Part shown: positions 1 to 9,313 of the stretch, piece by piece
Position numbering within the stretch: the first letter of the stretch is position 1
How the letters are laid out: every line of letters starts with the position of its first letter
Assembly (NCBI GenBank): GCA_025210235.1
Contig: JAOASG010000045.1
Coordinates: forward strand, 1-41,409
Source of the DNA: Vallitalea sp.
GTDB taxonomy: Bacteria; Bacillota; Clostridia; Lachnospirales; Vallitaleaceae
DNA length: 41,409 bases
Reading direction: 5' to 3'
The notes under the pieces: generated by a model
Seen by the model: the letters and a program-made list of their open reading frames with translations, nothing else
The model's database searches: none
What the model was told of the DNA's origin: nothing
Position numbers and translations under genes: made by a program

Positions 1-139
1 GGACGGAGCATGTTTGCTCAATCCTTTACAATATTATCTAAGAAGTGTTGGAATATAAGTTGTAGAGCCGTATACGAGACCCGTATGTACGGTTCAATGA
101 GAGGGAAGTAATACTAGCTATTATTTCTCTACTCTATTT
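1..139 (+). mobile_element. 3' end of a group II intron (domains V and VI)
   Basis: Bases 65-95 fold as a group II domain V: GAGCCGTA pairs with TGTACGGTTC, TACG pairs with CGTA, and the terminal loop is AGACC. The AGC catalytic triad lies at 66-68. The following 99-135 form a domain VI-like hairpin (GTAATA with TATTAT). Domain IV remnants lie at 1-64. The 5' end and any reverse transcriptase gene are outside the window. The short domain V resembles bacterial class C introns, which is an inference. The exact 3' splice point near 137-140 is uncertain. Confidence 0.85.
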
Positions 140-275
140 TAAAAAATGAAAGAACACATTTTTTTTGTCTTACATATAATGTATTAAATAGCATATCAGT
201 AATTATTGAGTAATTAGTTCTGTTAAAAATTAATTATTCAAGATAGTTAAAAATATTGCAAGGAGGACTATAGTT

Positions 276-587
276 TTGAAATGTAAAGAATCCTATATGG
301 GTACAAAAAAAGAATGTGTTCAATATCTTAATACTAATCTACCTAAATTATTTAGAGGAGAACTACAAATAGAAGGCCAGGATGTATTTATACCAAGCAG
401 AGAAGAATTAGAATATAAAATGAAATTCGAATATGATGAAGAGTATGAATATGGTACTGTTTCATTTAAAATCTCTTGGGGAGAAGAGCCAGATTCACCA
501 GAAGAAGAGGAAGATGAGGAAGACGAGGACGATGATGAAGAAGAGTTTATACCTAAAAGCATAGGGAAAAAAGATTATTATCTTTAA
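276..587 (+). CDS. Small acidic protein, probable amphi-Trp domain
   Basis: The product is 103 aa. It starts at TTG 276 behind AGGAGG at 261-266 (9 nt spacing); no in-frame ATG has a comparable site. Residues 45-70 hold alternating charged and aromatic beta-strand sequence ending in FKISW, which resembles the amphi-Trp domain found in small bacterial and archaeal proteins of unknown function. Residues 70-92 are almost entirely Glu and Asp, followed by a short basic-hydrophobic tail. The function is unknown. It is probably cytoplasmic, as no signal or membrane segment is visible. It stands alone between the intron end and a strong stem-loop at 601-690. The family assignment is a judgement from pattern only. 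Confidence 0.6.
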   Translation: MKCKESYMGTKKECVQYLNTNLPKLFRGELQIEGQDVFIPSREELEYKMKFEYDEEYEYGTVSFKISWGEEPDSPEEEEDEEDEDDDEEEFIPKSIGKKDYYL

Positions 588-600
588 AAGTTAAAAAGGA

Positions 601-696
601 ACCCTCAGTGACAGACCATTAATAAATCATGTAGATGATTTAATTAAGAAGCTTACATTTTCAGTGGTCTCCTCAGTAACTGAGGGTTTTATTTTA
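601..696 (+). terminator. Nested stem-loop, terminator or attenuator
   Basis: ACCCTCAGT (601-609) pairs with ACTGAGGGT (679-687). AGACCA (613-618) pairs with TGGTCT (665-670). AAATCAT (624-630) pairs with ATGATTT (635-641). A competing local hairpin, CCTCAG-TAA-CTGAGG (671-685), is followed by TTTTATTTTA and is a standard intrinsic terminator. The upstream arm can therefore compete with the short hairpin for the same bases. Confidence 0.7.
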
Positions 697-759
697 CTTT
701 TCTTGCCTTATGGAAAAGTGTTAATAATTAAGCATATGAACTAGATGGGAGTGAAGAGT

Positions 760-1776
760 ATGCCTAGTGAAAATTTATTAGGAGTATTAGAAAATTATGA
801 TGTAAAAGTAAAAGATATAAAAAATGAAAATTATAAAGTAAAAAAAGGTGTATGGTGGATTCAAACAAATGAAGGATATAAAATATTAAAAAAGAATTCA
901 ATTCCTAAGGAAAAATTAGATTTTATTATTGCGGCAATAGAATATCTATGTAGTAGAGGAGTTCATATGCCAGAAATCATAAAATCTATAGATGGGAAGA
1001 AATATATTGAACTAGATGGTGCAAATTATATATTAAATGAAGCTATTAAAGGCGAAAATGCTAGTTCTAAAACCAATGAAGGACTAAAGAAAATAATTAA
1101 AACACTTGCACAGTTTCATAAAGCTTCAGTTGGGTTTAAGTCACCAAAGGGTTGTAAACCAAATATTCTATTAGGCTCATGGTATCACAAATCTCAGAAA
1201 AAGATGAATCAACTAAAAGAATTTTATGAACAAGAAAAAAAACAAAATAAACATAATGAATTTGGACAGATAATAATTGACGTTTTTCCAGATTTTTTAG
1301 AAAAAATGAAATCAGCATTAGCTGATGATAATAAATTACTTTATGACAAATGGGTTAATGATATAAAAGATGTTGGATGTTTAGTTCATCAAGATTTTAT
1401 TGACGGTAATTTAATATTAACGAGTTCTAATGAAATATATGTATTAGATCCAGATTCAATAGCTATTGATCTTCCAACTAGAGATATAAGAAAGATTTTA
1501 AATAAAGTAATGAAAAAAAGAGGCGGTTGGGATTTAAATGAAACTAAAAATATTATTAATTGGTATCAAGAAATAAATCCTTTAGAATTATGGCAATGGA
1601 AAGTTTTAAAATCAACAATTATGTATCCACATTTATTTGCGGGTATTATGAGTAAATATTATCAAAGGCGAGAGACAACTTGGTCAGAAAGTAAATATGT
1701 TGATAAATTGAAAAAAACTATAAAAATAGAAAAATCGAAAGATGATATTATTAATAATTTTGATAAATTATTTTAA
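760..1776 (+). CDS. CotS-family spore coat protein (kinase-like fold)
   Basis: The product is 338 aa. I chose ATG 760 because GGGAG at 747-751 sits 8 nt before it; ATG 745 overlaps that site. The protein has the aminoglycoside-phosphotransferase/CotS fold: an N-terminal lobe with LKK near residue 50, the catalytic-loop motif HQDFIDGNL around residues 210-218 and the metal-binding segment LDPDS near 231. The family comprises spore-coat proteins (CotS, YutH, YsxE) that act on the forming spore surface; kinase activity is not generally shown. Next comes a second CotS-family gene, then a CotSA-like glycosyltransferase, an arrangement like the B. subtilis cotS/cotSA pair. Expression late in sporulation is likely but no sigma-K promoter was proven. 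Confidence 0.82.
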   Translation: MPSENLLGVLENYDVKVKDIKNENYKVKKGVWWIQTNEGYKILKKNSIPKEKLDFIIAAIEYLCSRGVHMPEIIKSIDGKKYIELDGANYILNEAIKGENASSKTNEGLKKIIKTLAQFHKASVGFKSPKGCKPNILLGSWYHKSQKKMNQLKEFYEQEKKQNKHNEFGQIIIDVFPDFLEKMKSALADDNKLLYDKWVNDIKDVGCLVHQDFIDGNLILTSSNEIYVLDPDSIAIDLPTRDIRKILNKVMKKRGGWDLNETKNIINWYQEINPLELWQWKVLKSTIMYPHLFAGIMSKYYQRRETTWSESKYVDKLKKTIKIEKSKDDIINNFDKLF

Positions 1777-1899
1777 ATATATAGAAACACATAAATTAAA
1801 TTCTTATCTTATTGAAAAAATTTTCTGATATAAAATGAGATAGGAGTATTATGATTAATAAAAAATTAATTTCTAACTATTAAATAAGGAAGTGAAATA

Positions 1900-2907
1900 A
1901 TGAAGATTAATAACACTATAGATGAGTTAATGGAAATATCATCTAATGTGCTTTCTAAATATAATATTACTCCCCAAAATATTACTATTATTCAAAACGA
2001 AGGATTAAAAAGTCTATGGAAATTTAAATATAAAAATAAAACTATGTGCTTGAAACGATTCAGGCATACAAAGGAAAAAATGATTTTTACTGTAAATGCA
2101 CAAATATATATTAAGAATAAAAAAGGGAATGTACCTAAAGTGTATTTAAATAATAATGAAGATCCTATCACTGAATATATGGGACAACTTTTTGTTTTAT
2201 ATGAATGGATAGATGGTAGAGATCTTAACTTTACAAGAGCAACTGATTTTAATTATGGGCTGCAAGGTTTAGCTGCATTTCATAAAATCTCAAAAGGATA
2301 TATTCCTCCTGAAGGCGCAAAAATATCATCTAAACTCGGTAGGTGGCCTGAACAATATAGTTCAATGCGTAATAGGATGCTCAAATGGAAAGAAATAGCT
2401 AAATCTAATCCCAAAAATTCTACTTATAATTGTTATATTGAACATATAGATAGTATTATTGAATTATGTAATCAACAAATAAATATAATAGAAAATTCTT
2501 CTTATAAAAAAATTACAGATATACCATTACATGAATCTGGTCTATGTCATCAGGACTACGGATCAGGGAACGCTATTTTATCAGATAGAGGTATATTTGT
2601 TATTGATCTTGATGGAGTAACTTACGATTTACCAGCAAGAGATTTAAGAAAAATAATTGGAAAACGTGCAGAAAAACGTGGAAAATGGGAGAAAGAGGAT
2701 ATGGATAATATTTTAAATGCCTATGAAAAAATAAATAAACTTTCAGCAGAAGATAAAGAAGCTTTAATAATAGACTTAACATTTCCTCATTGGTTTTTTG
2801 GAACTATTAAAAATATATTTTCAAAAAATAAGTTAGTAAGTCCAGGCAAAATAACTAAAATTGCACAATTAGAAAAACAGAAGATTAAAGTTTTAAGGAA
2901 TTGTTAA
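1900..2907 (+). CDS. CotS-family spore coat protein, second copy
   Basis: The product is 335 aa with ATG behind AAGGAAG. It is a paralogue of the gene upstream, with the same layout. The N-lobe has CLKRFRHTKEKM near residue 48, followed by YEWIDGRDL near 105, the catalytic loop HQDYGSGNA near 218 and the metal site IDLDGVTYDLPARD near 235. The YDLPARDLRKI segment matches LPTRDIRKI of the first copy, supporting duplication. It lies 123 nt after the first copy and 74 nt before the glycosyltransferase. Spore coat assembly is the family role; the substrate, if any, is unknown. Confidence 0.83.
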   Translation: MKINNTIDELMEISSNVLSKYNITPQNITIIQNEGLKSLWKFKYKNKTMCLKRFRHTKEKMIFTVNAQIYIKNKKGNVPKVYLNNNEDPITEYMGQLFVLYEWIDGRDLNFTRATDFNYGLQGLAAFHKISKGYIPPEGAKISSKLGRWPEQYSSMRNRMLKWKEIAKSNPKNSTYNCYIEHIDSIIELCNQQINIIENSSYKKITDIPLHESGLCHQDYGSGNAILSDRGIFVIDLDGVTYDLPARDLRKIIGKRAEKRGKWEKEDMDNILNAYEKINKLSAEDKEALIIDLTFPHWFFGTIKNIFSKNKLVSPGKITKIAQLEKQKIKVLRNC

Positions 2908-2981
2908 AAGAACTTAAAATTAATTTATAAATTATAAGATAGCTTTGTTATGACTATTATTATACTAGGAGGCTGTAATAA

Positions 2982-4133
2982 ATGAATATAGCGTTTATAT
3001 GTACAGAGAAACTTCCTGTTCCTCCAGTGTTAGGAGGAGCTATACAAATCTATATTGATAATATATTACCTATTATATCAAAAAAATATCATATAACTGT
3101 TTATAATGCATTGAAAGGTGGATTACCAGCAAAAGAAGAAAATGGAAATGTTAAATATATTCGTGTAAAAGCTAGAACAAAATCTGAATATATTAAAAAT
3201 ATTAAAGAAGACATAGCAAAACACAATAAATACGATTTAATTCATGTTTTTAATAGACCTAAATGGATAAAACAATTAACTAAAGTAGCACCTAACACTA
3301 AATTTAGTCTTAGTTTGCATAATGAAATGATGATACCCAAAAAGATTTCTCCGCCTGAGGCAAAAGAGTGTATTGATAAAGTAGAATTTATTACAACAGT
3401 AAGCAAATTTATTGGTGATGAAGTTATTAAAATGTATCCATCTGCAAAAGGAAAAGTATTTCCTGTTTATTCAGCAGTTAATATAAGTAAGTATCATATG
3501 ATTAATTCTGATAAAGCGAAAAGAAATAAAAAAGAATTACAAAAAAAATATCATTTAGAAGGATATAAGGTAATTATATGTGTTAGTAGATTAAGTCCTA
3601 AAAAAGGTCAACAAATTGTAATGGAAGCAATGAAATCTGTAATGAAATCACATCCAAAGACTGCAGTAATATTTATTGGAAGTAAATGGTATGGAAATAA
3701 TGAAATAGATGATTTTACTAAAGAATTACATGAAAAAGGAAAAGAATTACCAGGTCCTGTTGTATTTACAGGATTTTTAACACCAGCAGAAATACCAAAA
3801 TATTATAATATGGGGGATATATTTATATGTGCATCTCAATGGAGAGAACCCCTTGCTAGAATTCATTATGAAGGTATGGCCGCAGGGCTACCTATAATAA
3901 CTACTAATCGTGGAGGTAACGCAGAATTATTTACACAAAATGTTAACGGAATTGTACTAGATGAATATGATAATCCAAATGCTATGGCAAAGAAAATTAA
4001 TTATCTATTAGATAATCCCAAAAAAGCAATGATTATGGGGCAGAATGCTCGTAAAGATGCAGAAAAATATTATACCTTTGATAGAGTTGCTAGTGAACTA
4101 ATGAAGCTTTTTGATAGGGTTAAGAAAAAATAA
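2982..4133 (+). CDS. GT4 glycosyltransferase, CotSA-like
   Basis: The product is 383 aa with ATG behind AGGAGG. It has the GT-B fold: an N-terminal acceptor domain starting MNIAFICTEKLPVPPVLGGA with the glycine-rich loop, then a C-terminal nucleotide-sugar domain from about residue 200. That domain holds SRLSPKKG, VFTGFL and the E-x7-E retaining motif in EPLARIHYEGMAAGLPI. This is the family of CotSA, the glycosyltransferase-like coat protein partnered with CotS. The position directly after two CotS genes suggests glycosylation of the spore coat or outer layer. The sugar and acceptor cannot be read from the sequence. Confidence 0.85.
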   Translation: MNIAFICTEKLPVPPVLGGAIQIYIDNILPIISKKYHITVYNALKGGLPAKEENGNVKYIRVKARTKSEYIKNIKEDIAKHNKYDLIHVFNRPKWIKQLTKVAPNTKFSLSLHNEMMIPKKISPPEAKECIDKVEFITTVSKFIGDEVIKMYPSAKGKVFPVYSAVNISKYHMINSDKAKRNKKELQKKYHLEGYKVIICVSRLSPKKGQQIVMEAMKSVMKSHPKTAVIFIGSKWYGNNEIDDFTKELHEKGKELPGPVVFTGFLTPAEIPKYYNMGDIFICASQWREPLARIHYEGMAAGLPIITTNRGGNAELFTQNVNGIVLDEYDNPNAMAKKINYLLDNPKKAMIMGQNARKDAEKYYTFDRVASELMKLFDRVKKK

Positions 4134-4159
4134 GATGGAATAATATATCTGTGCAAGAA

Positions 4160-4266
4160 GGCTTTGGTAGATAGATATTATAAATTTGTTTAAGTAAATC
4201 ATACTAAAAAACTGAAGTTCATTCCACAATAACTTTCTTTCTAATATTTATCTACCTAGTAAGCCA
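4160..4266. repeat. Long inverted repeat downstream of the coat genes
   Basis: GGTAGATAGATATTA (4166-4180) pairs with TAATATTTATCTACC (4242-4256) with one mismatch, and flanking GGCTT/AAGCC extends the stem. The loop is about 60 nt. It could be a weak terminator or the remnant of a small palindromic element. The rest of 4134-4579 is AT-rich, with no gene seen. Confidence 0.55.
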
Positions 4267-4544
4267 ATAGTATAATAATACGAGTGTTTTGAGAAACAAT
4301 CTTAATTAATAGTTATACTTATCAAAAAATGAAATTTAACAAAATGAAATAATTTGTTGAAAATGATTGAAAGTTGTTGATTTAAATGATAATATACATA
4401 TATAACATTTGCATTTTTAGTAAATAGCTTTTTATAATACTCATAAAAAAGATTTACATGGAATATAGGTATTTCTTTTTTTATGTCAAAAAATAAAGTC
4501 AAATAATGTAATTTACAGAACATGGATTTATTAAATACTTTAGG

Positions 4545-4582
4545 AAGGAGTAATTAGTAAAGGTACTAATTAGCATAATATG
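4545..4582 (+). promoter_or_regulatory. Ribosome binding site separated from ATG by a perfect hairpin
   Basis: AAGGAG (4545-4550) is followed directly by TAATTAGTA-AAGG-TACTAATTA (stem 4551-4559 with 4564-4572), then GCATAAT and ATG 4580. In linear form the ribosome site is 29 nt from the start, which is too far. With the 9-bp hairpin folded the spacing becomes 7 nt, which is optimal. Confidence 0.65.
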
Positions 4583-6580
4583 AAATTACAAACGAAACTA
4601 TTACTTCCGATAATTAGTTCGGTAACAATTGGACTAATTGTTTTAGGAGCATTAATATTTAATGGAGTTTATAATGATTTGGCACTGGGATTAATCAAAT
4701 CTCAGATGAACAGTCAAATGGAAAATCTGGTGGAAAATATTGAATCCAGAATAGATGTTGAAGATCTAGTATATAATACGGTAAGTGATAATCAGATTGA
4801 TTTGGCAGTGTCTGTCGCAGAAGCAATTGCTGCCCAACCAGATCTTTTGAAAACTGAAAACATGAAAAATTTAGCAAAAAGTATTGGTGTAGATGAAATT
4901 CATGTAACAGATGGAAAAGGTGTACTAACGTTTGGAAATATGCCTAACTTTTTCGGTTTCGATTTTAATACTACGGATCAAACTATTTCTTTTATTGATT
5001 TGATTGAGAACCACGGAGCATTAGCGCAAGAACCTTCTCTAAGGGGTTCAGATAATAAATTATTCCAATATATTGGTGTAAGCAGAATTGATGAACCGGG
5101 TATTATACAGATTGGTCTTGAACCTTCATATCTTCAGGAAATGAAGTCAGCTATCGGTATACAGGGACTTATTGAGACTTTAAAAATAGGTGAAAATGGT
5201 TATTCTTATATTATATCCAGTGACGGTACAACTCTATATCATAAAAATCCTAATAACGTTGGTATAAATATTAGTGAAATTCCAGTATTGGCTCCAATAA
5301 CTGATGAAGAGGTTGATTTCTTCAGTTATGAATATAATAACTTAAAAATTTTTGCAGCAGTAAAAAGAATTAATGGATTAAGTTATGTAGCATCTATGCC
5401 TGAGTCAGATTTTCAAGATTACATAAGAGGTATCTTTTTAACCATGATAGGTGTTATTGCTATAGTGTTAGTCGTTCTTGTGGTTATTGTTATTGGAGTT
5501 ACAAGAAGACTGTTTAAACCATTGGGAATAATGGTTGGGAATATGACTCAAGCTGGAAAAGGCGACTTATCAATTCGTATGAATGTAAAATCCAAAGATG
5601 AATTAGGGGTATTGGCAACAAGCTTTAATGGAATGATAGGCAGTGTTTCTGATTTAATAGGACAGGCAAAAAATGTAAGCAATGAAGTGTCAAATGCAGC
5701 CGAAAATCTAGCAGCAAGTGCAGAGGAAACTTCAGCAGCGACAGAAGAAGTATCAAAAACAGTTGATGAAATTGCCCTTGGAGCTTCAGAACAGGCTGGA
5801 GATGCTGAAAAAGCAGCGAGTTTAACCTCGAGTTTAGATGTAAAACTAACACAACTTAACAATAATTCTAAAAATATTGCAGGTAATGCAAAAAATGTTT
5901 ATAAAATTAATATGCAAGGAACAGAAACTTTAGCAGAACTAAAAAGGACAACTTATGAAAACATTAATTCTAGTCGAGAAATTGCAAAAGCAGTTAAAAA
6001 TTTAGAGGAAAAATCAGTAAATATCGGAAGCATTTTGTTAACAATAAGCTCTATTGCAGAACAGACTAATCTGTTAGCGCTAAACGCATCCATTGAAGCT
6101 GCAAGAGCAGGTGAACACGGACGAGGTTTTGCAGTTGTTGCGGATGAAATACGTAAATTAGCAGAAGAGTCAGCAAGTTCGGCAGATCAGATTAGTGAGA
6201 TTATAAAGATGATTCAAAATCTAACTGGAAATGCTGTTTCAATTGTTGAAGATGTTCAAAAAAATGCAGATAATCAGTCAGAATCAGTAGGTAATATGAA
6301 TGTAAGATTTAATGAAATTTCTACTGCAATTGGTGATATAACGGATCAAATTCAAAATGTAGATGACTTTATTCAAGAGATTTTGGAAAGTAAAGATGAG
6401 ATAGTTAGTTCTATTGCAAATATATCAGCAGTAAGCGAGGAAACAGCAGCTTCAAGTGAGGAAGTATCAGCTACAACTCAACAGCAAAATGCAGCTGTAG
6501 AATCGGTTGCCGCTGCCGCCAACCAGTTAAATTGCTTAGCAGAAGAGCTAAGAGATCAAATAAATCAATTTACACTATAG
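4580..6580 (+). CDS. Methyl-accepting chemotaxis protein
   Basis: The product is 666 aa. TM1 is at about residues 8-30. A periplasm-side sensor of Cache type covers about 31-283, with the repeat-like segment [20 protein letters not shown] near 210. TM2 is at 286-309, HAMP at about 310-362, then a long coiled-coil signalling domain. The conserved hairpin tip [20 protein letters not shown] starts near residue 494. It senses an extracellular ligand and controls CheA through CheW at the cell pole. The ligand is unknown; Cache domains often bind amino or organic acids. It is a single gene with its own unusual leader and a bidirectional terminator behind it. No sigma-D type promoter was recognised. 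Confidence 0.95.
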   Translation: MKLQTKLLLPIISSVTIGLIVLGALIFNGVYNDLALGLIKSQMNSQMENLVENIESRIDVEDLVYNTVSDNQIDLAVSVAEAIAAQPDLLKTENMKNLAKSIGVDEIHVTDGKGVLTFGNMPNFFGFDFNTTDQTISFIDLIENHGALAQEPSLRGSDNKLFQYIGVSRIDEPGIIQIGLEPSYLQEMKSAIGIQGLIETLKIGENGYSYIISSDGTTLYHKNPNNVGINISEIPVLAPITDEEVDFFSYEYNNLKIFAAVKRINGLSYVASMPESDFQDYIRGIFLTMIGVIAIVLVVLVVIVIGVTRRLFKPLGIMVGNMTQAGKGDLSIRMNVKSKDELGVLATSFNGMIGSVSDLIGQAKNVSNEVSNAAENLAASAEETSAATEEVSKTVDEIALGASEQAGDAEKAASLTSSLDVKLTQLNNNSKNIAGNAKNVYKINMQGTETLAELKRTTYENINSSREIAKAVKNLEEKSVNIGSILLTISSIAEQTNLLALNASIEAARAGEHGRGFAVVADEIRKLAEESASSADQISEIIKMIQNLTGNAVSIVEDVQKNADNQSESVGNMNVRFNEISTAIGDITDQIQNVDDFIQEILESKDEIVSSIANISAVSEETAASSEEVSATTQQQNAAVESVAAAANQLNCLAEELRDQINQFTL

Positions 6581-6640
6581 ATAAATATCTTGTATGGACA
6601 CCTTTTGTGGTTAATAGAGTATAAGCTTATGTATTTTAAA

Positions 6641-6692
6641 ATTCAGTAATATAATGTCTCATGGCTATTGTATTACTGAATCATAATTTTTG
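6641..6692. terminator. Bidirectional terminator
   Basis: ATTCAGTAATATAAT (6641-6655) pairs with ATTGTATTACTGAAT (6667-6681) with one wobble pair. It is followed by CATAATTTTT on the plus strand and an A/T-rich tract on the minus strand. It lies between the convergent chemotaxis and dehydrogenase genes. Confidence 0.75.
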
Positions 6693-6744
6693 TATAATAT
6701 ATGTCGCAATACCAATAATAAGGTTATAAATGAATAGACTAAAA

Positions 6745-8055
6745 TTAGTTATTATCATATGATCCGTTACCGATTGAGTAATAGCATTGAAATCCACTTT
6801 TTTTAGCTTTTTCCATATCTATAATATTCCTTCCATCAATAAGCATTGGATAGTTCATTATTTTTGCTAATTCTTTTAAGTTCATATTATAAAATTCCAT
6901 TAATTCAGTACATATTATAATGCAACTGGAATTGTCTACTGTTTCATATATGTTGTTACAATAAATTATGTCAGGATATATGTTTTTAATTTCATTAGAG
7001 ACCATAGGGTCATAACATTTTATTTTAGCACCTTTTTTTAGGAGTTCATTTATAATATAAAGAGAAGGAGCCTCTCTAATATCATCAGTACCTGGTTTGA
7101 ATGTTAATCCAAAGATAGATATTATTTTACCATTTAAATCATTATAGTGTTCACATACTAACTTAACAGGTAAAAGTCTTTGATTTTCATTAACCTCAAT
7201 AGTACTTTCTATAATATTAAAAGAAGAATTATATTCTTTGCCGATACTTACTAAAGCTTTTGTATCCTTTGGAAAACATGAACCACCATAGCCGATTCCT
7301 GCTTTTAAAAATTCAGCAGAAATCCTGTTATCAAGTCCTAAAGCATAAGATATAGTTTCTATATTAGCATTTACCTTAGAGCATAAATTAGCTATTTCAT
7401 TTATAAAAGAAATTTTTGTTGCTAAAAAAGCATTAGATGCATATTTTATTAATTCAGCTGTTTGAGGAGTAGTAAATATTAGTTTAGTATTAAAGGGGCG
7501 GTATAACTTTTCTAGTATTTTAAGAGCTCTCTTAGATTCACAACCTAATACCATTCTATCACCATTTAAAAAATCATTAAGAGCTTTTCCTTCTCTTAAA
7601 AATTCTGGGTTAGAAACAATATCAAAATGTTTATCATTCAGCCCATTATTTAAAAATATCTTCTTAATTTTGTCATTTGTTCCCACAGGAACGGTGCTTT
7701 TAATAACAACAACTTTATATTTATTAATTGCTTTTGATATTTCATTTGCTACATGTATTACTTGAGAAATATCAACACTCCAGTCATCATTTGTAGGAGT
7801 TCCTACAGCAATAAAAATAATTTCAGATTTTTTTATTGCAACATCCAAATCTTGAGTAAACGATATCTTTTTGTTTTTTATACATGTATTAAGCAATTCT
7901 TCAAGACCTTCTTCAAATATAGGAATAATACCATTATTTAATTGTTTTATCTTATTAATATCTTTATCCACACATATTATATCATTATTATATTTAGCAA
8001 ATGATAATGCAGCTACCAATCCTACATAGCCTACTCCAACAACGCATATTTTCAA
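6745..8055 (-). CDS. UDP-glucose/GDP-mannose 6-dehydrogenase family protein
   Basis: The product is 436 aa from TTG 8055, giving MKICVVGVGYVGLV. The GTG at 8064 overlaps the ribosome site AAGGGTG, whereas TTG lies 7 nt behind it. The N-terminal NAD-binding Rossmann domain carries GVGYVG. The central domain has the catalytic cysteine in GGSCFPKDTKA at residue 260. The C-terminal UDP-binding domain has FGLTFKPGTDDIREAPS. The enzyme oxidises a nucleotide-sugar 6-hydroxyl to the uronic acid in two NAD-dependent steps (typically UDP-glucose to UDP-glucuronate) for surface polysaccharide. No polysaccharide cluster is next to it, so the substrate is unassigned. A lipoprotein gene lies upstream on the same strand. 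Confidence 0.92.
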   Translation of the reverse strand: MKICVVGVGYVGLVAALSFAKYNNDIICVDKDINKIKQLNNGIIPIFEEGLEELLNTCIKNKKISFTQDLDVAIKKSEIIFIAVGTPTNDDWSVDISQVIHVANEISKAINKYKVVVIKSTVPVGTNDKIKKIFLNNGLNDKHFDIVSNPEFLREGKALNDFLNGDRMVLGCESKRALKILEKLYRPFNTKLIFTTPQTAELIKYASNAFLATKISFINEIANLCSKVNANIETISYALGLDNRISAEFLKAGIGYGGSCFPKDTKALVSIGKEYNSSFNIIESTIEVNENQRLLPVKLVCEHYNDLNGKIISIFGLTFKPGTDDIREAPSLYIINELLKKGAKIKCYDPMVSNEIKNIYPDIIYCNNIYETVDNSSCIIICTELMEFYNMNLKELAKIMNYPMLIDGRNIIDMEKAKKSGFQCYYSIGNGSYDNN

Positions 8056-8288
8056 AAATATCACCCTTCTGTCTTTTTTATAAATCTATTATTAGAGAAA
8101 CATTCTAGATAAAAAAATAAAATATTCCCTAGAAAGAAAAATTTAATTTCAAAGTACAAAAATATTTATTTTAAAACATTTTTACTTCTTGATATTCTAC
8201 AATATTATATGCTTGTATAAAGAATCTTGTGAGGAAGATTATATATAAACTATAATTAAATAAGTTAAGACATAAGAAAAGCTTCCTA

Positions 8289-8336
8289 TAAGATAAGAAA
8301 AGCGCATGAGAATGCGCTATTTGGATTATCTCTTAT
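8289..8336 (-). terminator. Terminator of the lipoprotein gene
   Basis: AGCGCAT (8301-8307) pairs with ATGCGCT (8312-8318) with loop GAGA; read on the minus strand it is followed by TTTTC. An outer AAGATAA/TTATCT pairing extends the stem. The remaining 8056-8288 is AT-rich without a gene. Confidence 0.75.
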
Positions 8337-8367
8337 TGAAAACATTAATAATCTGGAATTTTTTTAA

Positions 8368-9114
8368 TTATTCAGCATTAGAAATTTTAATTGAAACATT
8401 ATCAATAAATAACGAGCTATCTCCGTCATAGTTAGTATTAATACCTATAATAACCCATAACTCTCCATTACTATTAGTCATAACTTCAAAGTTTTTATTG
8501 AAAGATTTTTGAATATATGAATTTTTATTTTCTAAACCTTCAATAGCAGCATTACCAAGAAGCGTTAAATTTTCTTCATTGATAGAGTTATCATCATCTA
8601 AATCAATGTAGTAATAGTTATTATCATCATCTTTTTCAAAATTAGTTGTAGGTTGTATATTAACAACGCCTGCTTTAACTTGAATCTTATCATATGGTAC
8701 ATTTTCAATATTGTTTATAAGACTTGGGGCAATATCAAATTTTAAATCTACTAAATAGTTTGTAAGGGGTAATAATCCATCAGCTCGACTAAAATTTTTT
8801 GTAGTATACATATAATTATTTTTACTAGTATCTACATTGTTATTTGTTAGATATATACCTTTGTTAGTGCCATCAAACAATAAAGTATTGTTATCAGAAA
8901 AATTTACATCATAATCATACATTGAGTAATTTTCTGAAACTCCTGCATAACCTCCTGTCCATCCATCTAAGTCTTCTTCAAAATCATAAGTATATTCCAT
9001 AGAATCATTGTTTATATCAGATGTTTTATTGGGAGTATTATCTTTGTTCCTATTTTGGCAACCAACTAACAAAGATATTAGTATAATTAAAACAAAAAAA
9101 GTATATTTCTTCAT
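8368..9114 (-). CDS. Putative lipoprotein with CBM-like N-terminal half
   Basis: The product is 248 aa with ATG behind AGGAGG. The lipoprotein signal is MKKYTFFVLIILISLLVGC, with the lipidated cysteine at residue 19, so it is anchored on the outside of the membrane. A linker rich in Asn, Asp and Thr follows. The mature part opens with YDFEEDLDGWTGGYAGVSEN, a pattern seen at the start of jelly-roll carbohydrate-binding-like domains. It ends with a beta strand, LFIDNVSIKI, typical of the same fold. No catalytic motif is seen. It may bind glycan or act as a surface protein; the exact role is unknown. It is divergently placed from the ABC exporter gene. Confidence 0.7.
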   Translation of the reverse strand: MKKYTFFVLIILISLLVGCQNRNKDNTPNKTSDINNDSMEYTYDFEEDLDGWTGGYAGVSENYSMYDYDVNFSDNNTLLFDGTNKGIYLTNNNVDTSKNNYMYTTKNFSRADGLLPLTNYLVDLKFDIAPSLINNIENVPYDKIQVKAGVVNIQPTTNFEKDDDNNYYYIDLDDDNSINEENLTLLGNAAIEGLENKNSYIQKSFNKNFEVMTNSNGELWVIIGINTNYDGDSSLFIDNVSIKISNAE

Positions 9115-9258
9115 GGTATAGCCTCCTTATATTTAAGATATTAGATATTTATTTAGTGCTTATATATTATTTTGGTTATTTTGATTTATTTTATACAATT
9201 CTTTATGTTTCTTTGGTTTATTTAATAAAGATTTTACTTTCTGACATAAAAGGTGTAT

Positions 9259-9294
9259 CATCTTATATGTTATTAAAAAATAACATATAAGATG
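9259..9294 (+). promoter_or_regulatory. Perfect 16-bp hairpin in the ABC exporter leader
   Basis: CATCTTATATGTTATT (259-274 of this kilobase) and its exact complement at 9279-9294 enclose loop AAAA. It ends 3 nt before the ribosome site AGAGAGG. No T-run follows, so it is more likely an operator or mRNA stabiliser than a terminator. Confidence 0.6.
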
Positions 9295-9313
9295 AAAGAG
9301 AGGTATTTATTGC

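Noticed and set aside
320..562. Ser-rich open frame on the minus strand
   Set aside because: It is the mirror of the Glu/Asp-rich run of the acidic protein gene and has no ribosome site.
5548..5862. Ala/Ser-rich open frames inside the chemoreceptor
   Set aside because: They are antisense shadows of the alanine-rich coiled coil; no start signals.
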